From NCBI GenBank assembly GCA_033085395.1, contig JANQBS010000182.1, positions 16,328-80,327 on the forward strand: a stretch of DNA of 64,000 nucleotides. The letters are read 5' to 3'. Of the stretch, positions 21,645-32,525 are shown in pieces; positions within the stretch are counted from its first letter, which is position 1; each line of letters begins with the position of its first letter. This DNA is from Xanthoparmelia taractica. Taxonomy: Eukaryota; Ascomycota; Lecanoromycetes; Lecanorales; Parmeliaceae. The position numbers and the translations under genes were made by a program. The notes under the pieces are model-generated. The model was not told where the DNA came from and did not search any database. It saw only the letters and a program-made list of their open reading frames with translations.

Positions 21645-24247
21645 GTTGTGATTATTGCTATGGTTGCGGAGGTTGGAGGGTTGGGAGTTTGAGGTTTTGT
21701 GTGCATGTATTACGAGAAGGGGTTAGATTACGTTAGCGCTTCGAGCTTTCATCCAATCAGATCTCTGAAAGACCAATTCATGGCTACGAAATGATGTCCA
21801 CTCGCAAATTCAGCATCCAAGCTTTGACCAGCAGCCTTGTGGGTTATTTTCCGTGGTTTTTCTTTTTTTTTTCGTGATTAAGAGCGCAGACGCTCAAGGT
21901 AACATCTCTCCTGCTGATATTCGCAGCTCACCAGCTGCTACTTCTAGATTACTTAAGGGGGATCGTCGAGCAGGATTACTTCTACTTGGAAGGAATGGAA
22001 GACAAAGGTTCAAGGACCACGCACACTTGGCTTTACACAATAACCGTTACGCCAATGATGACCATCTTAGGTCAGAGTGAGGCGTTGGATGTACGAGAAA
22101 TGGTGGCAATGACACCCAAGGATGCAAGCAGTATGCACTTGTCGGAGAATAAAGGAATTCGCGTGCGCCATGATTCGGTAAATCAGCTGGTCAAGAGTTA
22201 CAACTTCCTATTGCGGGCCACATTGCGAGGAGATATTGTGACTATATGATGGAGGGTGGCATGTTCAGGTCCTGTGCCGCCACGAGATGCACCACTCCAC
22301 ATCCGAGCTTCTTTCAACTTCAAGGCTGATCGAAAGGTTACATTTAGTACCTGTGAAGATTTCAGGTATGCTGAAGCTGAAGAACGATTGCTGTGGCCTC
22401 AGGCGCATATTACCCCGGATCTTGGCAGCAATATGATCAATTACATCTACTTTTACCTTCATTCATCAAGATGTAGGCGCCTCAATCGCGTAATCAAAGC
22501 TTCAAAGCAGCGTCATATTTGCATGAATCCTTGGCTGCTCTCAGCCTGAGACAAGCTAGGGGTGCAGGTGCCACGCCATTGCAAGGACCACCCCTGAGAG
22601 AAAGTGCCGCCACCCGAAGCGCTCAAATGGCTGGCCGATATAGTACTCCCGACAGATGGGATCTTGTTCCCAGCATGGGCCTCAGAAGCGTCACTGGTCC
22701 TTCTAGACGGTTTCCAAATTCGGAATCCCGTCCAGAGTGTTTCAACACTTACCTACGAGAAATGCGGATACTCGACACAGCGCATGTACTTCGTAATAAA
22801 TTGTTGTGTCAAACTGTCAAAGAGAAAGCCCACTTGCGGACGCCAAGAGCACTTCACGAGGATGTTACTTTCGAGATCGTCTCCATCCGAGAAAGTGTCT
22901 TCTGTCAACCGTTCTTTGACCGACGCTGATGTCCCTCATGTACGGTTGCAAAGCCCGAGCTGACCGAGTTGTAAGTGGCCGATGGTCGCTAAAAGACAGA
23001 AAAGAACCGATGGAAGTGGTTGCATGTTGATTACTGCCTGACCATAATAGTAGTATAGCGATTAGCAATTCGAGGCGATAAAAATACCTAAAATGTCCAG
23101 ACTGCGCCTACGCCTCCTGACTTCTTACTTCTACCAGTGGCCCAGAAGTTTATCGTTTTCTCCTTCAACCAGGCCAAAAATAGTTGCGATTACTTCGAAG
23201 TACTTCTGTCCCGCAAGCCATGAAAATACTTAATGGAAAGAGTTGGGTAATGAATGTTCGAAGATCCTTCATCCATGTCTGAACTTTTGCATACCTATGA
23301 AGAGTTGGAATGATGGATTGCTAAGATTAACAAGATCGTCGCTTGTTTCAATGGTTTGACTTGCGTTTTGGCGTGCCAAAGGATGGAATAGACGATCCCT
23401 CGTGGCCGTTGATCCTTCCCGCCTTTTGAAAAGCTCCCTCCTTTTTCTTTTAACCACTCAAATAGATACCTTAGCCAGGGGGGCCATAATACGATCCAAT
23501 GATGTTGCTATTATAATCCTGTCCATATTGGGCACATGGTTAGTCAGCACTCAAGCACTCAGCACACCACTAACCCCTCAGATTCATCATTCGCCTCTCA
23601 TCCGTTTCCCCTCTTCAGCCTTCAGGGCAATCTGCATCGCATCGCTACGGCCCGGCTGCCAATTTGGACCATACTGTATTTATTGCAATGATGACCTTTC
23701 TTAACAACTTTAGAATGTAACCTGTAAGATGTAATGATTGAATGAATCAGCTTACCTCTTGCTGAGCCCTACTGAGCCCTGTTGAGCCCCCTTTGTGGAG
23801 TGTGGAGGAGTCGGCACGAGGTCTTGCTGCGCTTGGCATCCTTGTACTGGTCGCAAGCCGCGGCGTTTCATCTTTGAACCCTGGCCTTGCGAAACCTCAA
23901 CAATCTCCACATCATCATCATCTTCTTCTTCCACAAGGCCAATTCTTCGACACACGACCATCGCTGTACATACATACCACACCGCGGCAATTTCATTAGA
24001 GGAAGAGGCTGATGCGCATTGGAAGAGAAGGCTGTCATTGGTAAACAACTTGGAGGAGTAAGGGGAGAAAGAGGCTGGACGGGCAACCTGGGAACGAACA
24101 ACGCGCAATTCAATTATCGACATGATGCTATAGTTTCTTTGCATCGTGAGCATCTACATTTGACCGCTGGAAAGGCCCGGGTTGCTTGAGCCATCGCCTG
24201 AACCCCCTTCCTGGTCTCGTGCGACCTGGCGGAATCAGTTCACAACA
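21645..24247. other. gene-poor interval upstream of the kelch-like gene
   Basis: About 2.6 kb. Open frames at 21986-22249, 22256-22549 and 22604-22963 (plus) have no recognisable domain, and some begin only with non-ATG codons. A run of consecutive T near 21865 and a T-rich leader-like stretch are visible. The region just upstream of 24248 should include the kelch-gene promoter and possibly a missed signal-peptide exon. Confidence 0.3.
23752..24123 (-). CDS. weak hypothetical open reading frame
   Basis: A 123-codon frame from ATG at 24123, divergent from the kelch-like gene. It has an acidic run (EEEDDDDVEIVEV) encoded by a simple-repeat stretch, which on the other strand reads as poly-Ser. 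No domain or homologue recognised. It could equally be non-coding leader of the neighbouring gene. Confidence 0.18.
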   Translation of the reverse strand: MSIIELRVVRSQVARPASFSPYSSKLFTNDSLLFQCASASSSNEIAAVWYVCTAMVVCRRIGLVEEEDDDDVEIVEVSQGQGSKMKRRGLRPVQGCQAQQDLVPTPPHSTKGAQQGSVGLSKR

Positions 24248-26734
24248 ATGGGTGTTCCTGCGCCACCCGTACCATTGAACGATCATTGCTCCATAATATA
24301 CAACGGGGTACTTTATACATACCAAGCAAATGCTTTTCAGTCGCTCCCTCTCCGCGATGGCGCTGTCTGGACACAGCTGCCCATGGGCGTACCTACCAAT
24401 GGCTCCACTTGCGTTGAAGGCTCTTACAACAATGACGACTCACTCATCGTCGTAGGGGGCTCTACCTCGGCCTCGAATTATAAAGGCATACAATCCTTCT
24501 CATTTTCTACCCAAAAATGGACTTCCCAGAAACCGCTGGACGCTGTTGCGATGGAGCGGGTGAACCATGGCACGGCATACCTACAACAATCCTCATCGAT
24601 ATTCATGTATGCTGGTTCCCAGGATAAAGACAATACACCTACATCACAAACTTTCGTTATTGACATGACATCACCCTACAACGTTCAAGCCTTCAACTCT
24701 ATTGCGCCACCAGTCATCTCACCGCTGGTGCTACCGTTCAATACTACACATGCGTTGATGCTGGGCGGGGATCCGATGAACACAAGGCTTTTTACATTTG
24801 GCCGCCAAGAAGGATGGCAGCAAATGAATGTCCACTTGCAAAATGGCCTGAGGGACTCGTCCATGGTCCAGGCTACAATATTAGATGGGAGCGATGGAAG
24901 CAAAGTACTGGAAATATTTGATTTCAGCGCATCGCCAAATCAAATCTCAACACTTCTTCTACAGAATGCGACGAAGACGACATCCGCTTCCAAGAGGTCT
25001 TACTCGAGGTCCGCACACCACCCCGCCAAACGACGGAAACGAGACGCGACCTTGGGCGATAGACCAGCGTATAACAATACCCTTGCACCTCAGCAAACTC
25101 GAAAAGGATACTCACTCGCCGAGGATTCAAAATCTGGTCTGATCGTTGCATCAGGTGGAAACAGCCAAAACCCTATTGCGATATTTAATCAGACAGGAAA
25201 CCAATGGGTCGATCCCGATCGATTTTTTGGTAATCAAGCATCCCCAAGTTCAACTTCGTCAACTCCAACCGCGGCTGCGACAGGCACACCTGCAAGTAAT
25301 TCAGCTTCACCAAGCCAACAAGCAGATAACACGCCTGTACGGAACAAGTCCCTGAGTATTCTTGGAGGTGTTTTAGGTGGTGTTTTCGGGCTTGCAGCAC
25401 TTCTAGTAATACTTCTCCTTCTTTTGCGATACTGTCGCAGAAGGAGGGACAAGAAGCGTGAGAAGCAAGCAAACAGTTACGCCCTCGAGGACAAGGCAGA
25501 GATGGATTTTCGCGATGTCGGAGCAGACTTCATGAAAGAGGCTGGAGGAACCTTTGATGACAGCACGCACAAAAGGAACAAATCTGACAAATCGGGTGCT
25601 AGCGTAACCGCTAACGTCAAAGCACAAGAGCGAGGAGGCGCTGCGTCTTCCCAGTCGAAACGGGCATTGCTTCATCATCAAGATGAGAGTGCTGGAAGCG
25701 CGCATTCATTCTGGGGTCGAAGATCTCCAGAAAGATCGCCGCCTACGATATCTGCACCTATAATGGGTCCCCCAATCGAGGAGACTCTGAGAACGTCTCC
25801 GGATCCAAGGACCGATCCTCGAACAGACACGGGCTGGAGCAGGTACTTCTTGGACAACAATTCCAAGGACCTCAACTCTGCGACGCTGGAGCATGACCAA
25901 GAGATAAGGCCGCAAACCTATATCTCGGGCGAATCCGAATATAATTCTTCTAACCCTCACGAGTCGGCTGAAGTCGAACCGCTTAACATTCGCGCTTCTC
26001 AAAATGCTTCACTTTACCCGCCAAATACCAGGATCATGTCTCCTACCGGTTTCCCTCGCCCACGTCAAGGCCTTACCGTCACGCACGGCACCAGACCGGA
26101 CCGTAGAGATGAGCCATCTACGCCTTCAACCCCCATCTCTGATATCGGCGAGGAAGACGAATACGCACGTCACTCTCATAGTGACGGGCAGGAATCTTGG
26201 ACTCCGGTAGCTTCCATTGGCGAGCGGGGAAGCAGCTGGACAGAAGATCGACCGGTCAGCGACTATGCCAACAGTAAGGCTACCGTAGATAACAAAGTCC
26301 CCGTCGATAGCAGGGTCAATAGCAAGATTTATCCACATCCTGGCGAGCGTGTGCGAATACCCAACTTCCCAACCGTACCCAACAGCCAGGTACCGTCGGG
26401 CGTCAATACTCCCACCTCGCCCGTCGATGATAGCCGAAAAGATCCAAAAGCCATTGCGTCTCAAGATTTTGCTCGGACAGCAGGTGGGAGACGAATTCCT
26501 AACAATGCCAGCGTGGCTACGTACAGTGCACCTCAGGTGAGTGAGCGTGCAATGCCTGAAGACAGGACCGGTGCGCTGCCAGAGTATGGCACGACTCAGG
26601 TGCGGACATTTCCTCGAAAGAAGGAGGAACTAGGCCCCAGAGGACGAGGAGGCAGGGATACAGAGGACATGAGCTGGCTGAATTTGGGCACGAGTGCCGA
26701 GCAAAACAACAATCACCTTCGTTATGCGAGTTAA
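24248..26734 (+). CDS. kelch-like single-pass membrane protein
   Basis: Single long frame of 828 residues from ATG at 24248; it is open to 24182 but without an earlier ATG. Residues ~1-280 show kelch-type beta-propeller repeats (SLIVVGGSTSASN, IFMYAGSQD, HALMLGGDPMN). A Ser/Thr-rich stalk follows, then one transmembrane helix at about 370-392 (LGGVLGGVFGLAALLVILLL) with a basic stop-transfer RYCRRRR. The long cytoplasmic tail is rich in Ser, Pro and Asp. Related fungal proteins are often labelled pre-mRNA splicing factor CLF1, which the membrane topology contradicts. An N-terminal signal peptide would be expected for this layout, and none is visible in this exon, so a 5' exon may be missing. 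Confidence 0.75.
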   Translation: MGVPAPPVPLNDHCSIIYNGVLYTYQANAFQSLPLRDGAVWTQLPMGVPTNGSTCVEGSYNNDDSLIVVGGSTSASNYKGIQSFSFSTQKWTSQKPLDAVAMERVNHGTAYLQQSSSIFMYAGSQDKDNTPTSQTFVIDMTSPYNVQAFNSIAPPVISPLVLPFNTTHALMLGGDPMNTRLFTFGRQEGWQQMNVHLQNGLRDSSMVQATILDGSDGSKVLEIFDFSASPNQISTLLLQNATKTTSASKRSYSRSAHHPAKRRKRDATLGDRPAYNNTLAPQQTRKGYSLAEDSKSGLIVASGGNSQNPIAIFNQTGNQWVDPDRFFGNQASPSSTSSTPTAAATGTPASNSASPSQQADNTPVRNKSLSILGGVLGGVFGLAALLVILLLLLRYCRRRRDKKREKQANSYALEDKAEMDFRDVGADFMKEAGGTFDDSTHKRNKSDKSGASVTANVKAQERGGAASSQSKRALLHHQDESAGSAHSFWGRRSPERSPPTISAPIMGPPIEETLRTSPDPRTDPRTDTGWSRYFLDNNSKDLNSATLEHDQEIRPQTYISGESEYNSSNPHESAEVEPLNIRASQNASLYPPNTRIMSPTGFPRPRQGLTVTHGTRPDRRDEPSTPSTPISDIGEEDEYARHSHSDGQESWTPVASIGERGSSWTEDRPVSDYANSKATVDNKVPVDSRVNSKIYPHPGERVRIPNFPTVPNSQVPSGVNTPTSPVDDSRKDPKAIASQDFARTAGGRRIPNNASVATYSAPQVSERAMPEDRTGALPEYGTTQVRTFPRKKEELGPRGRGGRDTEDMSWLNLGTSAEQNNNHLRYAS

Positions 26735-27293
26735 TGTGTATCAACCGCCATGCATTATTGCGGCATTCAAGCAGGAGCATGGGACCAAGGCGTCATCGGA
26801 GCTACATTTGCGAATACCAAATTATCCAGCACAGGACGGCGGAAAGATCTTACAGCTTTCACTTCTTACGATCATTAATCACACTGTACAATGTACCAAC
26901 ACCAATACCGACTACGCAGGTAACGCTTAATCAGCATGCTGGTGTACCATTATTCATGAAAGTTTTATCGCTGGGGTAGCATGACGGGGTGTGGTGTTAG
27001 GTGGGGGGAGGCTGAATGAGCCAAGGTCATTGGATGGGATCGATGATGAATGGCTGATGATGAGGATGAGTTGAGTTGAGTTGAGGTGTGGCAGGAAACG
27101 GAGGCTATGTATCCTAGGTACATTGCATGCGTATGGAGAGGAAGGAATCAAAGTTCTTGCCATCCAATCCTCCGCTCACGACCATTGTGAACTTCGAGAA
27201 AGAATCAGCGGCGAGCAGTAAGATTGCTTGCTAGGAGTCGCGTATGTATGTGTCTGTACAGTATGGCACTTTACTTCTACGCATTTGCGGCTA

Positions 27294-27479
27294 CTATTCA
27301 AGTTTGACATCCTCCGCTCGCTCTAATGTGTGGGACCTTCCGTTTTCATCCCTCTTGGCGTAAATATCCCGCGCTAACCGCTTGCAGCAAGCTTCGGTCA
27401 GCCCTATCAGTTTTCTGACGTTCGAGGGGTTTGGATCTTCTACGGAACAGAGATGTGTCTGTGGAAGGATACCGAACAC
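27294..27479 (-). CDS. weak hypothetical short frame
   Basis: A 61-codon frame starting MFGILPQTHLCSVEDPNPSN and ending RAEDVKLE. Codon use looks ordinary for the window, but there is no domain, no partner exon and no neighbour that would explain it. It could be a terminal exon of a gene I could not trace. Confidence 0.18.
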   Translation of the reverse strand: MFGILPQTHLCSVEDPNPSNVRKLIGLTEACCKRLARDIYAKRDENGRSHTLERAEDVKLE

Positions 27480-28114
27480 GCTAATTAACTTTTAGCGTTT
27501 TAGGGGTTTGAATATGTGTGGCTGTGAATGTGGCTTTCTTGTGATTGTGCTATTTGATTTTGTATGTGCGGTGCTGGGAGTCGGGGTGCTAACTCATTGC
27601 CTTGTGTTTGTTTTATAGAGTGGCATGGAGCTACAACCTGTAGACCAGACTACGTTGGGGATTGGAACCCCAACACTCTCTCCCCTTATACCGTCTTACC
27701 ATACAGCCGTGGTGAGATACCTATTACGCCGGAGGTGGGAAGGGGGTGGGCTTTTATTTACAGCTTTCAATTAAAACATTCCGTGTTCGCGAGTCCTTGC
27801 TAGTACCATCGTCATCGTTGTCTTTTATATATTAAGACTGAATTTCACGGTAGGTGTGCGATGCGCTGTATGGCGTAATGTGATGTGATGTGAGTGTGAT
27901 GTGATGTGGTGCATTGACATTTTGTGTCGGTATAGTGTGGGGTTTTGTGTTAGTATAGTGTTTGTGCATCTGGCCAGGGCATGAGCATCGTGGCGGATGC
28001 ACGGGTGTTTGCGGAATTTGTTGATGAGAATGGGAACGGGAACGAGAACGGGGGGGTTGGGATGAATGGAATACTGTTGTAGGGGAGGATGAATGGGATT
28101 GGAAGGGATGAGGT

Positions 28115-28241
28115 GAAAGGAGGGGAGGAGAGGAGAGGAGAGGAGAGGAGAGGGGAGGGGAGGAGAGGAGAAGGGAGGAGAGGGGAGGAGAGGAGAGATA
28201 AAGAGAGGGAAGGAGAGGAGAGGAGAGAAGAGGAGAGGGAG
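28115..28241. repeat. purine (GGAGA/GAGGG) tract
   Basis: An almost uninterrupted run of G and A, mostly GGAGA and GAGGG units, about 127 bases long. It opens frames on both strands that are not genes. Such homopurine tracts can form triplex DNA. Confidence 0.9.
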
Positions 28242-28336
28242 TTCGGTGTGAAGATAGCGTCGGGTGAAACGGTTGGATCAGGTTGAGTCAAGTGGGCTGT
28301 TTAGTGATGAGGTTTCGGATGATGCTACTTTCCATG

Positions 28337-28362
28337 GTCAGTCAGTCAGTCAGGCAGTCAGC
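28337..28362. repeat. short GTCA tetranucleotide repeat
   Basis: About six imperfect copies of GTCA/GGCA in a row, visible directly in the sequence. Confidence 0.8.
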
Positions 28363-29244
28363 CTATTTGGGACAGTCATAGTGGGCAATTTTTGCTCAGA
28401 GCACGGTGACTGACAGCCTTGGATGGTATCTAGGGGGGAAAAGGGAGACTTTTCCACTCACGAGCCTTGAGGATGAAATGGCTGCAAGTATATTCCCAAA
28501 GCATTTGTGCGAGAAGCATCCCTGTTCTGCTTACGCCTGTGCTTTTTGCCACCTTTCCAGCTTCATGGAACTACGGCGAAAGATTCAAGCAAGGAAAGTG
28601 GCGAGGACAGATTTGGCTACATACATCTGCCCATACCCACTAGTGATTACCGTCCGGGTGCTGCCGTTGAAACATGCCCTGTGGCATCAGCGGTCCGATT
28701 ATTGGGCAACGATCCCTTTCTCCGTTTCTGGTAACACCAACTACAGTATCGGTTTTGGCGAGCTGCTCCTTAGTGGCCAGCACACCACACCAGCTGCCTT
28801 ATGTCCCGCCTAGTAATCCTGCCCACCTATCTGCTTCGAACTGAATGGATTCCCGGGGATATGGTACCATAGACCGCAGGGTTGCTTACACAGCCGTATA
28901 AGAAAAGTCCTATCGGAATGCTTGCACTTGTGAAAATCCCTCAGTTCGCTGTATAAGTATGTGGTACCCTCTTCCTTCTTCTTCCCTACATTCTTGTGAG
29001 AAAGCTCTTAATCTCCAGTCTACACTTGAGTCACAACCTACAATCTAGCAATTTCAGTTATTGACTCTAGAACACTTTCTTATCACCTCAAATTTCTGAC
29101 ACCGCCCTCAACATTCCTCAAGCCGCTTCCTGCGCTGGACAATCTGCATAATAGGTGCGTCCTCCTTGACTCTTTGGCGAGTATTGGGACCGTTATCGCT
29201 GAAAAGTTACCAAGAACCGAACGAACCTTTATTGAAAAGCCAGC

Positions 29245-30037
29245 ATGCCGCACTACAACCTACGTAAAAAGAGTGGTAAGGTCAATGAGATGTATCATGA
29301 GAGCCAAGCTAATGTATATGATTAGGCTCCAAGACTCTGGATATCGCTGGTGGCAAAAAAACGTCCAGAATCGGCGAAGGGCTCCGTAGTCTCGATCCCA
29401 TCGAGGAAGATAAGCCCACGGATCGATTCAAAGTTCCCAGCGGACAGGACACACTCCAAGACCTCGTCGGGGCCCAAATAGATGGCGGCTACTCTTCCAT
29501 CAGTGGCGGATACACTGCCTCTAGCAGCTCAAAGAAAGCTTCGCCTTCTCCTGAAATACCCAGCCGTGAGCCATGTCAGACCGTCAGAGTCATCAATTTT
29601 GACGCAAACGTTATCGAACCTTGTATTGTCGAGAAGCAAATGGTTGACGTAACGCCGGGTACGCACCGGGACGAGATACATCTGAAGCGTATCCCGGACT
29701 TTCGTGAAGATTGGGACGAAGAGGGGTGGGGGACAGAGGGCAAGGTGAAAATTTTCTACGTGGCGCCGAAAGATATTCCAAACGGTTCTCAACTCCACGG
29801 CTATTATTGGATATTTTACCTTCACAGCCCCGGGTACGCCAAAATACGCACATCAGTTTCAAAGGCAAGGGAAGACATATCCATGATGACTCTTTCATCG
29901 CCAAGCTTGGCGAGAAATTAGTTTGCAATGGAGCGAATTCTTATGTTGACATGCCAGAGGAATTCTTGTCGCGGAAAGTGTACGACATTAATCTGAAACA
30001 GCCCAGAATCAGCATTATTGAGATGCTACTCATGTGA
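29245..30037 (+). CDS. unrecognised small gene, probable frameshift near its 3' end
   Basis: Exon 1 is 29245-29275 (MPHYNLRKKSG), intron 29276-29325 has GTAAGG and ATTAG ends, and exon 2 starts at 29326. The frame runs to a stop at 29921 (208 residues). From about 29850 a second frame, shifted by two bases, reads on to 30037 with coding-like sequence (HIHDDSFIAKLGEKLV, VDMPEEFLSRKVYDINL). This suggests a single-base lesion in a longer protein of about 245 residues. A 23-nt GT-AG span could bridge the frames but is too short to be an intron. A TATA-like box and pyrimidine leader precede it. No domain recognised; middle section acidic (EDWDEEGWGTEG). Confidence 0.45.
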
Positions 30038-31720
30038 TGAGTCTGCTGTACGGAGGCTTCAGTTCTTGGTGTCACCACGGCGTAGAAGACCACATGTGGC
30101 ATTCGAATGATAGCATACAGTTAGAGATCGTTTGACGCTCATGCGTGTATGCGACACTTAAAATACTCACGTCTTAACACTTGAACAATATTATGGTCCG
30201 TCTTCTTCTTTCTGTGGTGACAACCTCTCAGTCATGGGCCGGATTGATGTAAATCTGTTATCCTCTCGTAAGGCACATGCAACGTCCCGCTTCAGCTTTT
30301 TCCCTCGCCCTCGGCTCCCTTCCTGCGACGAGAATCTGGCAAGTTTGAAAGGTTTGAAGGAGCTTGGATGAAAATCAAGTAAGCGGTAAGCTTATGTTTC
30401 ATTGATTCTATTGGATCATATTATTGTTTGCTGACTAAATATCAACTCAAGAACAATAATGGCCCTATATGGAACGTCCTAACCCCACCATCACCACCGC
30501 CATTCGCATCTCAGCCAACGAGTGTCTACTTTACTTGACTTGAGCACTCTCAATCTTTCCAGGACTACCATTTCAATCTATGAAACTTCGATAAGTGCAT
30601 CACTCGAATATGGACCATGGCGTGAGGGATATCCAATATTCATATTACAAGTTTTCTCAACCCCACGGTACGGTTCCCAATGTCCAGAGCGACCTTGGCG
30701 AATTGTACGAGTCAAGACCCCGCTGTGGGTGTGAAAGCCTCTTTGCGCCCGAGGAGAGTCATAGGCCACCACCCTTCGGTTGAGATTCAGCACATATGGC
30801 AATGGCTACGACGCCTTCTTTGACCCCCACCTGCTGAAGTATCAACAGACGCCTTGTTTGACAGTGACGCCCGCCAGACTACGCTTTAAGCCAATATAGT
30901 CGAATCCTTTTGGAGATCTGCAGGAGCCTGGAAGTACCGTGCATTCAAACGCTTGTATGCCTTTCCACGCGAGGACGCCGACGTATATAGGGCGACTGGA
31001 TAGTACGACATGGTGTATACTTATGCTGCAATAAAAGCCTTGCATCTAGAGGGCAGGCCTCTGTATTTTGGGTGGCGCACGCGTATTAAAGGGGTTGACT
31101 GAGAAGGATTAGGATGGCGACTGGTATCAGGAGGCACTGTTCGTTGAACAATCATAGCTTGGAGACGTTGAAGAGTTTGTTACCGGCTAGTTCGAAGAAT
31201 CTGGTGGGTGAACGAGGTAACGGGCCGCCTAGGATGATCTTGCTAGGGACAGGCTTCAGTGATAGGTCACTAGTGTTCAGGAAATATCTCTGTGGGCTAA
31301 TCATCTTCCTTCAAAACAAAAACCCAAATATCTGCCTGGTCCTGCGATCATGCCACCGCACTCTCCAGTCATCTAGCTTGTCTCACGAGAGAATGAAGTT
31401 TGGTGTTACAAGGACTTAAGGCTGAGGCAGAAATGCCGTTGGGCGTACTTGATGGCCTGTCATGTCCAAGCCCAACCATTTGCTAGAACCCATAACAGCA
31501 ATGCACGCACCCTCTCTCGGGTTTCAGGCGGTACTTGAGCGCCACTAATTATCTTCAAGGCAGTTTTGCCTCCCACATCTCGGCGTCAGGTCTCTTCCCT
31601 ACGAGCTTCGGAGCCATTTGAGACGAAACAGTTGGCTAAAAAGTGACGGGAAACCATTCATGCCTCGGGTTTCGAGCCGTGCTTCAGCCTCACCGGTTTG
31701 TCCCAAGGCAGCTCTCCCTC
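30038..31720. other. gene-poor interval
   Basis: About 1.7 kb with only short frames. Around 30595-30783 a plus frame of 62 codons and around 31114-31419 a frame of 101 codons are open, but no splice-consistent gene or domain could be assembled. It may contain remnants of coding sequence. Confidence 0.3.
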
Positions 31721-31728
31721 TATATAAG
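31721..31728 (+). promoter_or_regulatory. TATA box
   Basis: TATATAAG lies about 30 bases ahead of a pyrimidine-rich leader that continues to the next splice donor at about 31914. It is the best core promoter of the accessory stretch and sits upstream of the first of two related small genes. Confidence 0.5.
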
Positions 31729-31757
31729 AGCAGTCGTCCTCCCTCTTTCTCGACTTC

Positions 31758-31846
31758 CAACATACAAACCTTCCTACATCCTCAGCACGCATCTCGCTCA
31801 GTTTGCTCAACATACAGATCCTTCCCACATCCTCACTTCGCATCTC
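31758..31846 (+). repeat. tandem duplication in a 5' leader
   Basis: Two direct copies of about 38 bases, at 31758-31795 and 31808-31846. Both begin CAACATACA and end CGCATCTC, with about 80% identity by eye. They lie downstream of the TATA box, in the probable leader of the following gene. Confidence 0.7.
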
Positions 31847-31967
31847 ATCCCTGGTCGGACACGCAACACAACGTCACTAGTGACATCGTCAAAGACATAT
31901 CAGCCGGACAAGTGTAAGTAGTTCCTTCTCTCATAGGTATCGCGTGCTGACTCTCAAAATTTGATAG

Positions 31968-32179
31968 TCCACCGGCGCAAGTACTTTGTCCTCAAGGTCT
32001 CCGATACCACAGATCCCAATGGAAAGTTGTTTTACGAGGATTTCGATCCTGCATCTCGGGCGCTCGCGCCAGCATTGATGGCTCTAAATTTCATGGCCAG
32101 CAGCCACTTGGAATGGCAGAAGTCTTTTATTGCTAGCCTGGTCCCGCGTGAGGGAGGGGAACCAAATGTTGTGGATTGA
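31968..32179 (+). pseudogene. relic or fragment, copy A of an unrecognised gene pair
   Basis: Begins after a TTTGATAG acceptor at 31968 (donor GTAAGT at about 31915) and reads FHRRKYFVLKVSDTTDPNGK, then LFYEDFDPASRAL, to a stop at 32179. The upstream exon is open in phase but contains no ATG downstream of the TATA box, so no full gene can be built. The core resembles a segment of the gene at 32526-33138 (FLLKLSNT and FYVDF against FVLKVSDT and FYEDF). No known domain. Confidence 0.35.
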
Positions 32180-32525
32180 CTACACTGTCTCCGCGGTTTG
32201 AGTTGCTGATGCCCATTCCACGGGGAAACATCGTGCGTCATACTGTCCTTACCGCCGTTCTTTTTTCTTTTTTTCAGACAAATATCACCTTCCTCAATTC
32301 TCAGCTTCGCTGTCATCCCTAATCAAATACTCTCAATACGTCGTCTTTAAAAGCATCTCCACGTTCCATCACATCCCCAATCGGATACTCAGAACCCATC
32401 ACCGCCAAAGCCATCATGCAAGACCCCTGAGCCCGACCATCGTAAGTGGCTCCTTCGTACTCTTCTCACAAGCCCGCACTGATAATTAAAGCGTTCATAG
32501 TATCGATAATTTGAAATTTTCCAAA

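Larger units (their letters stand above)
26735..29244. other. gene-poor interval rich in simple repeats
   Basis: About 2.5 kb between the kelch-like gene and the next small gene. It contains GTGAT-type repeats (27877-27910), a purine tract (28115-28241), a GTCA repeat (28337-28362) and a TATA-like TATAAGTA near 28950 followed by a pyrimidine-rich leader. Apart from one weak short frame (27294-27479, minus) I see nothing coding. Confidence 0.4.

Noticed and set aside
20593..21736. Several long Pro-rich or Gly-rich frames on both strands across VPS37
   Set aside because: Only the spliced minus-strand model yields the Vps37 domain and its GRVGGWR end.
27640..27700. tRNA-like stretch with GGGGATTGGAACCCC
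   Set aside because: It is a simple hairpin; no D-arm, anticodon arm or TTCRA motif at the right distance.
28117..28291. Open frames on both strands in the GA tract
   Set aside because: Product of a homopurine repeat; no start context or domain.
31643..31921. 92-codon plus frame as a protein N-terminus for copy A
   Set aside because: It begins without ATG and contains the TATA box and leader duplication; it is probably untranslated sequence that happens to be open.
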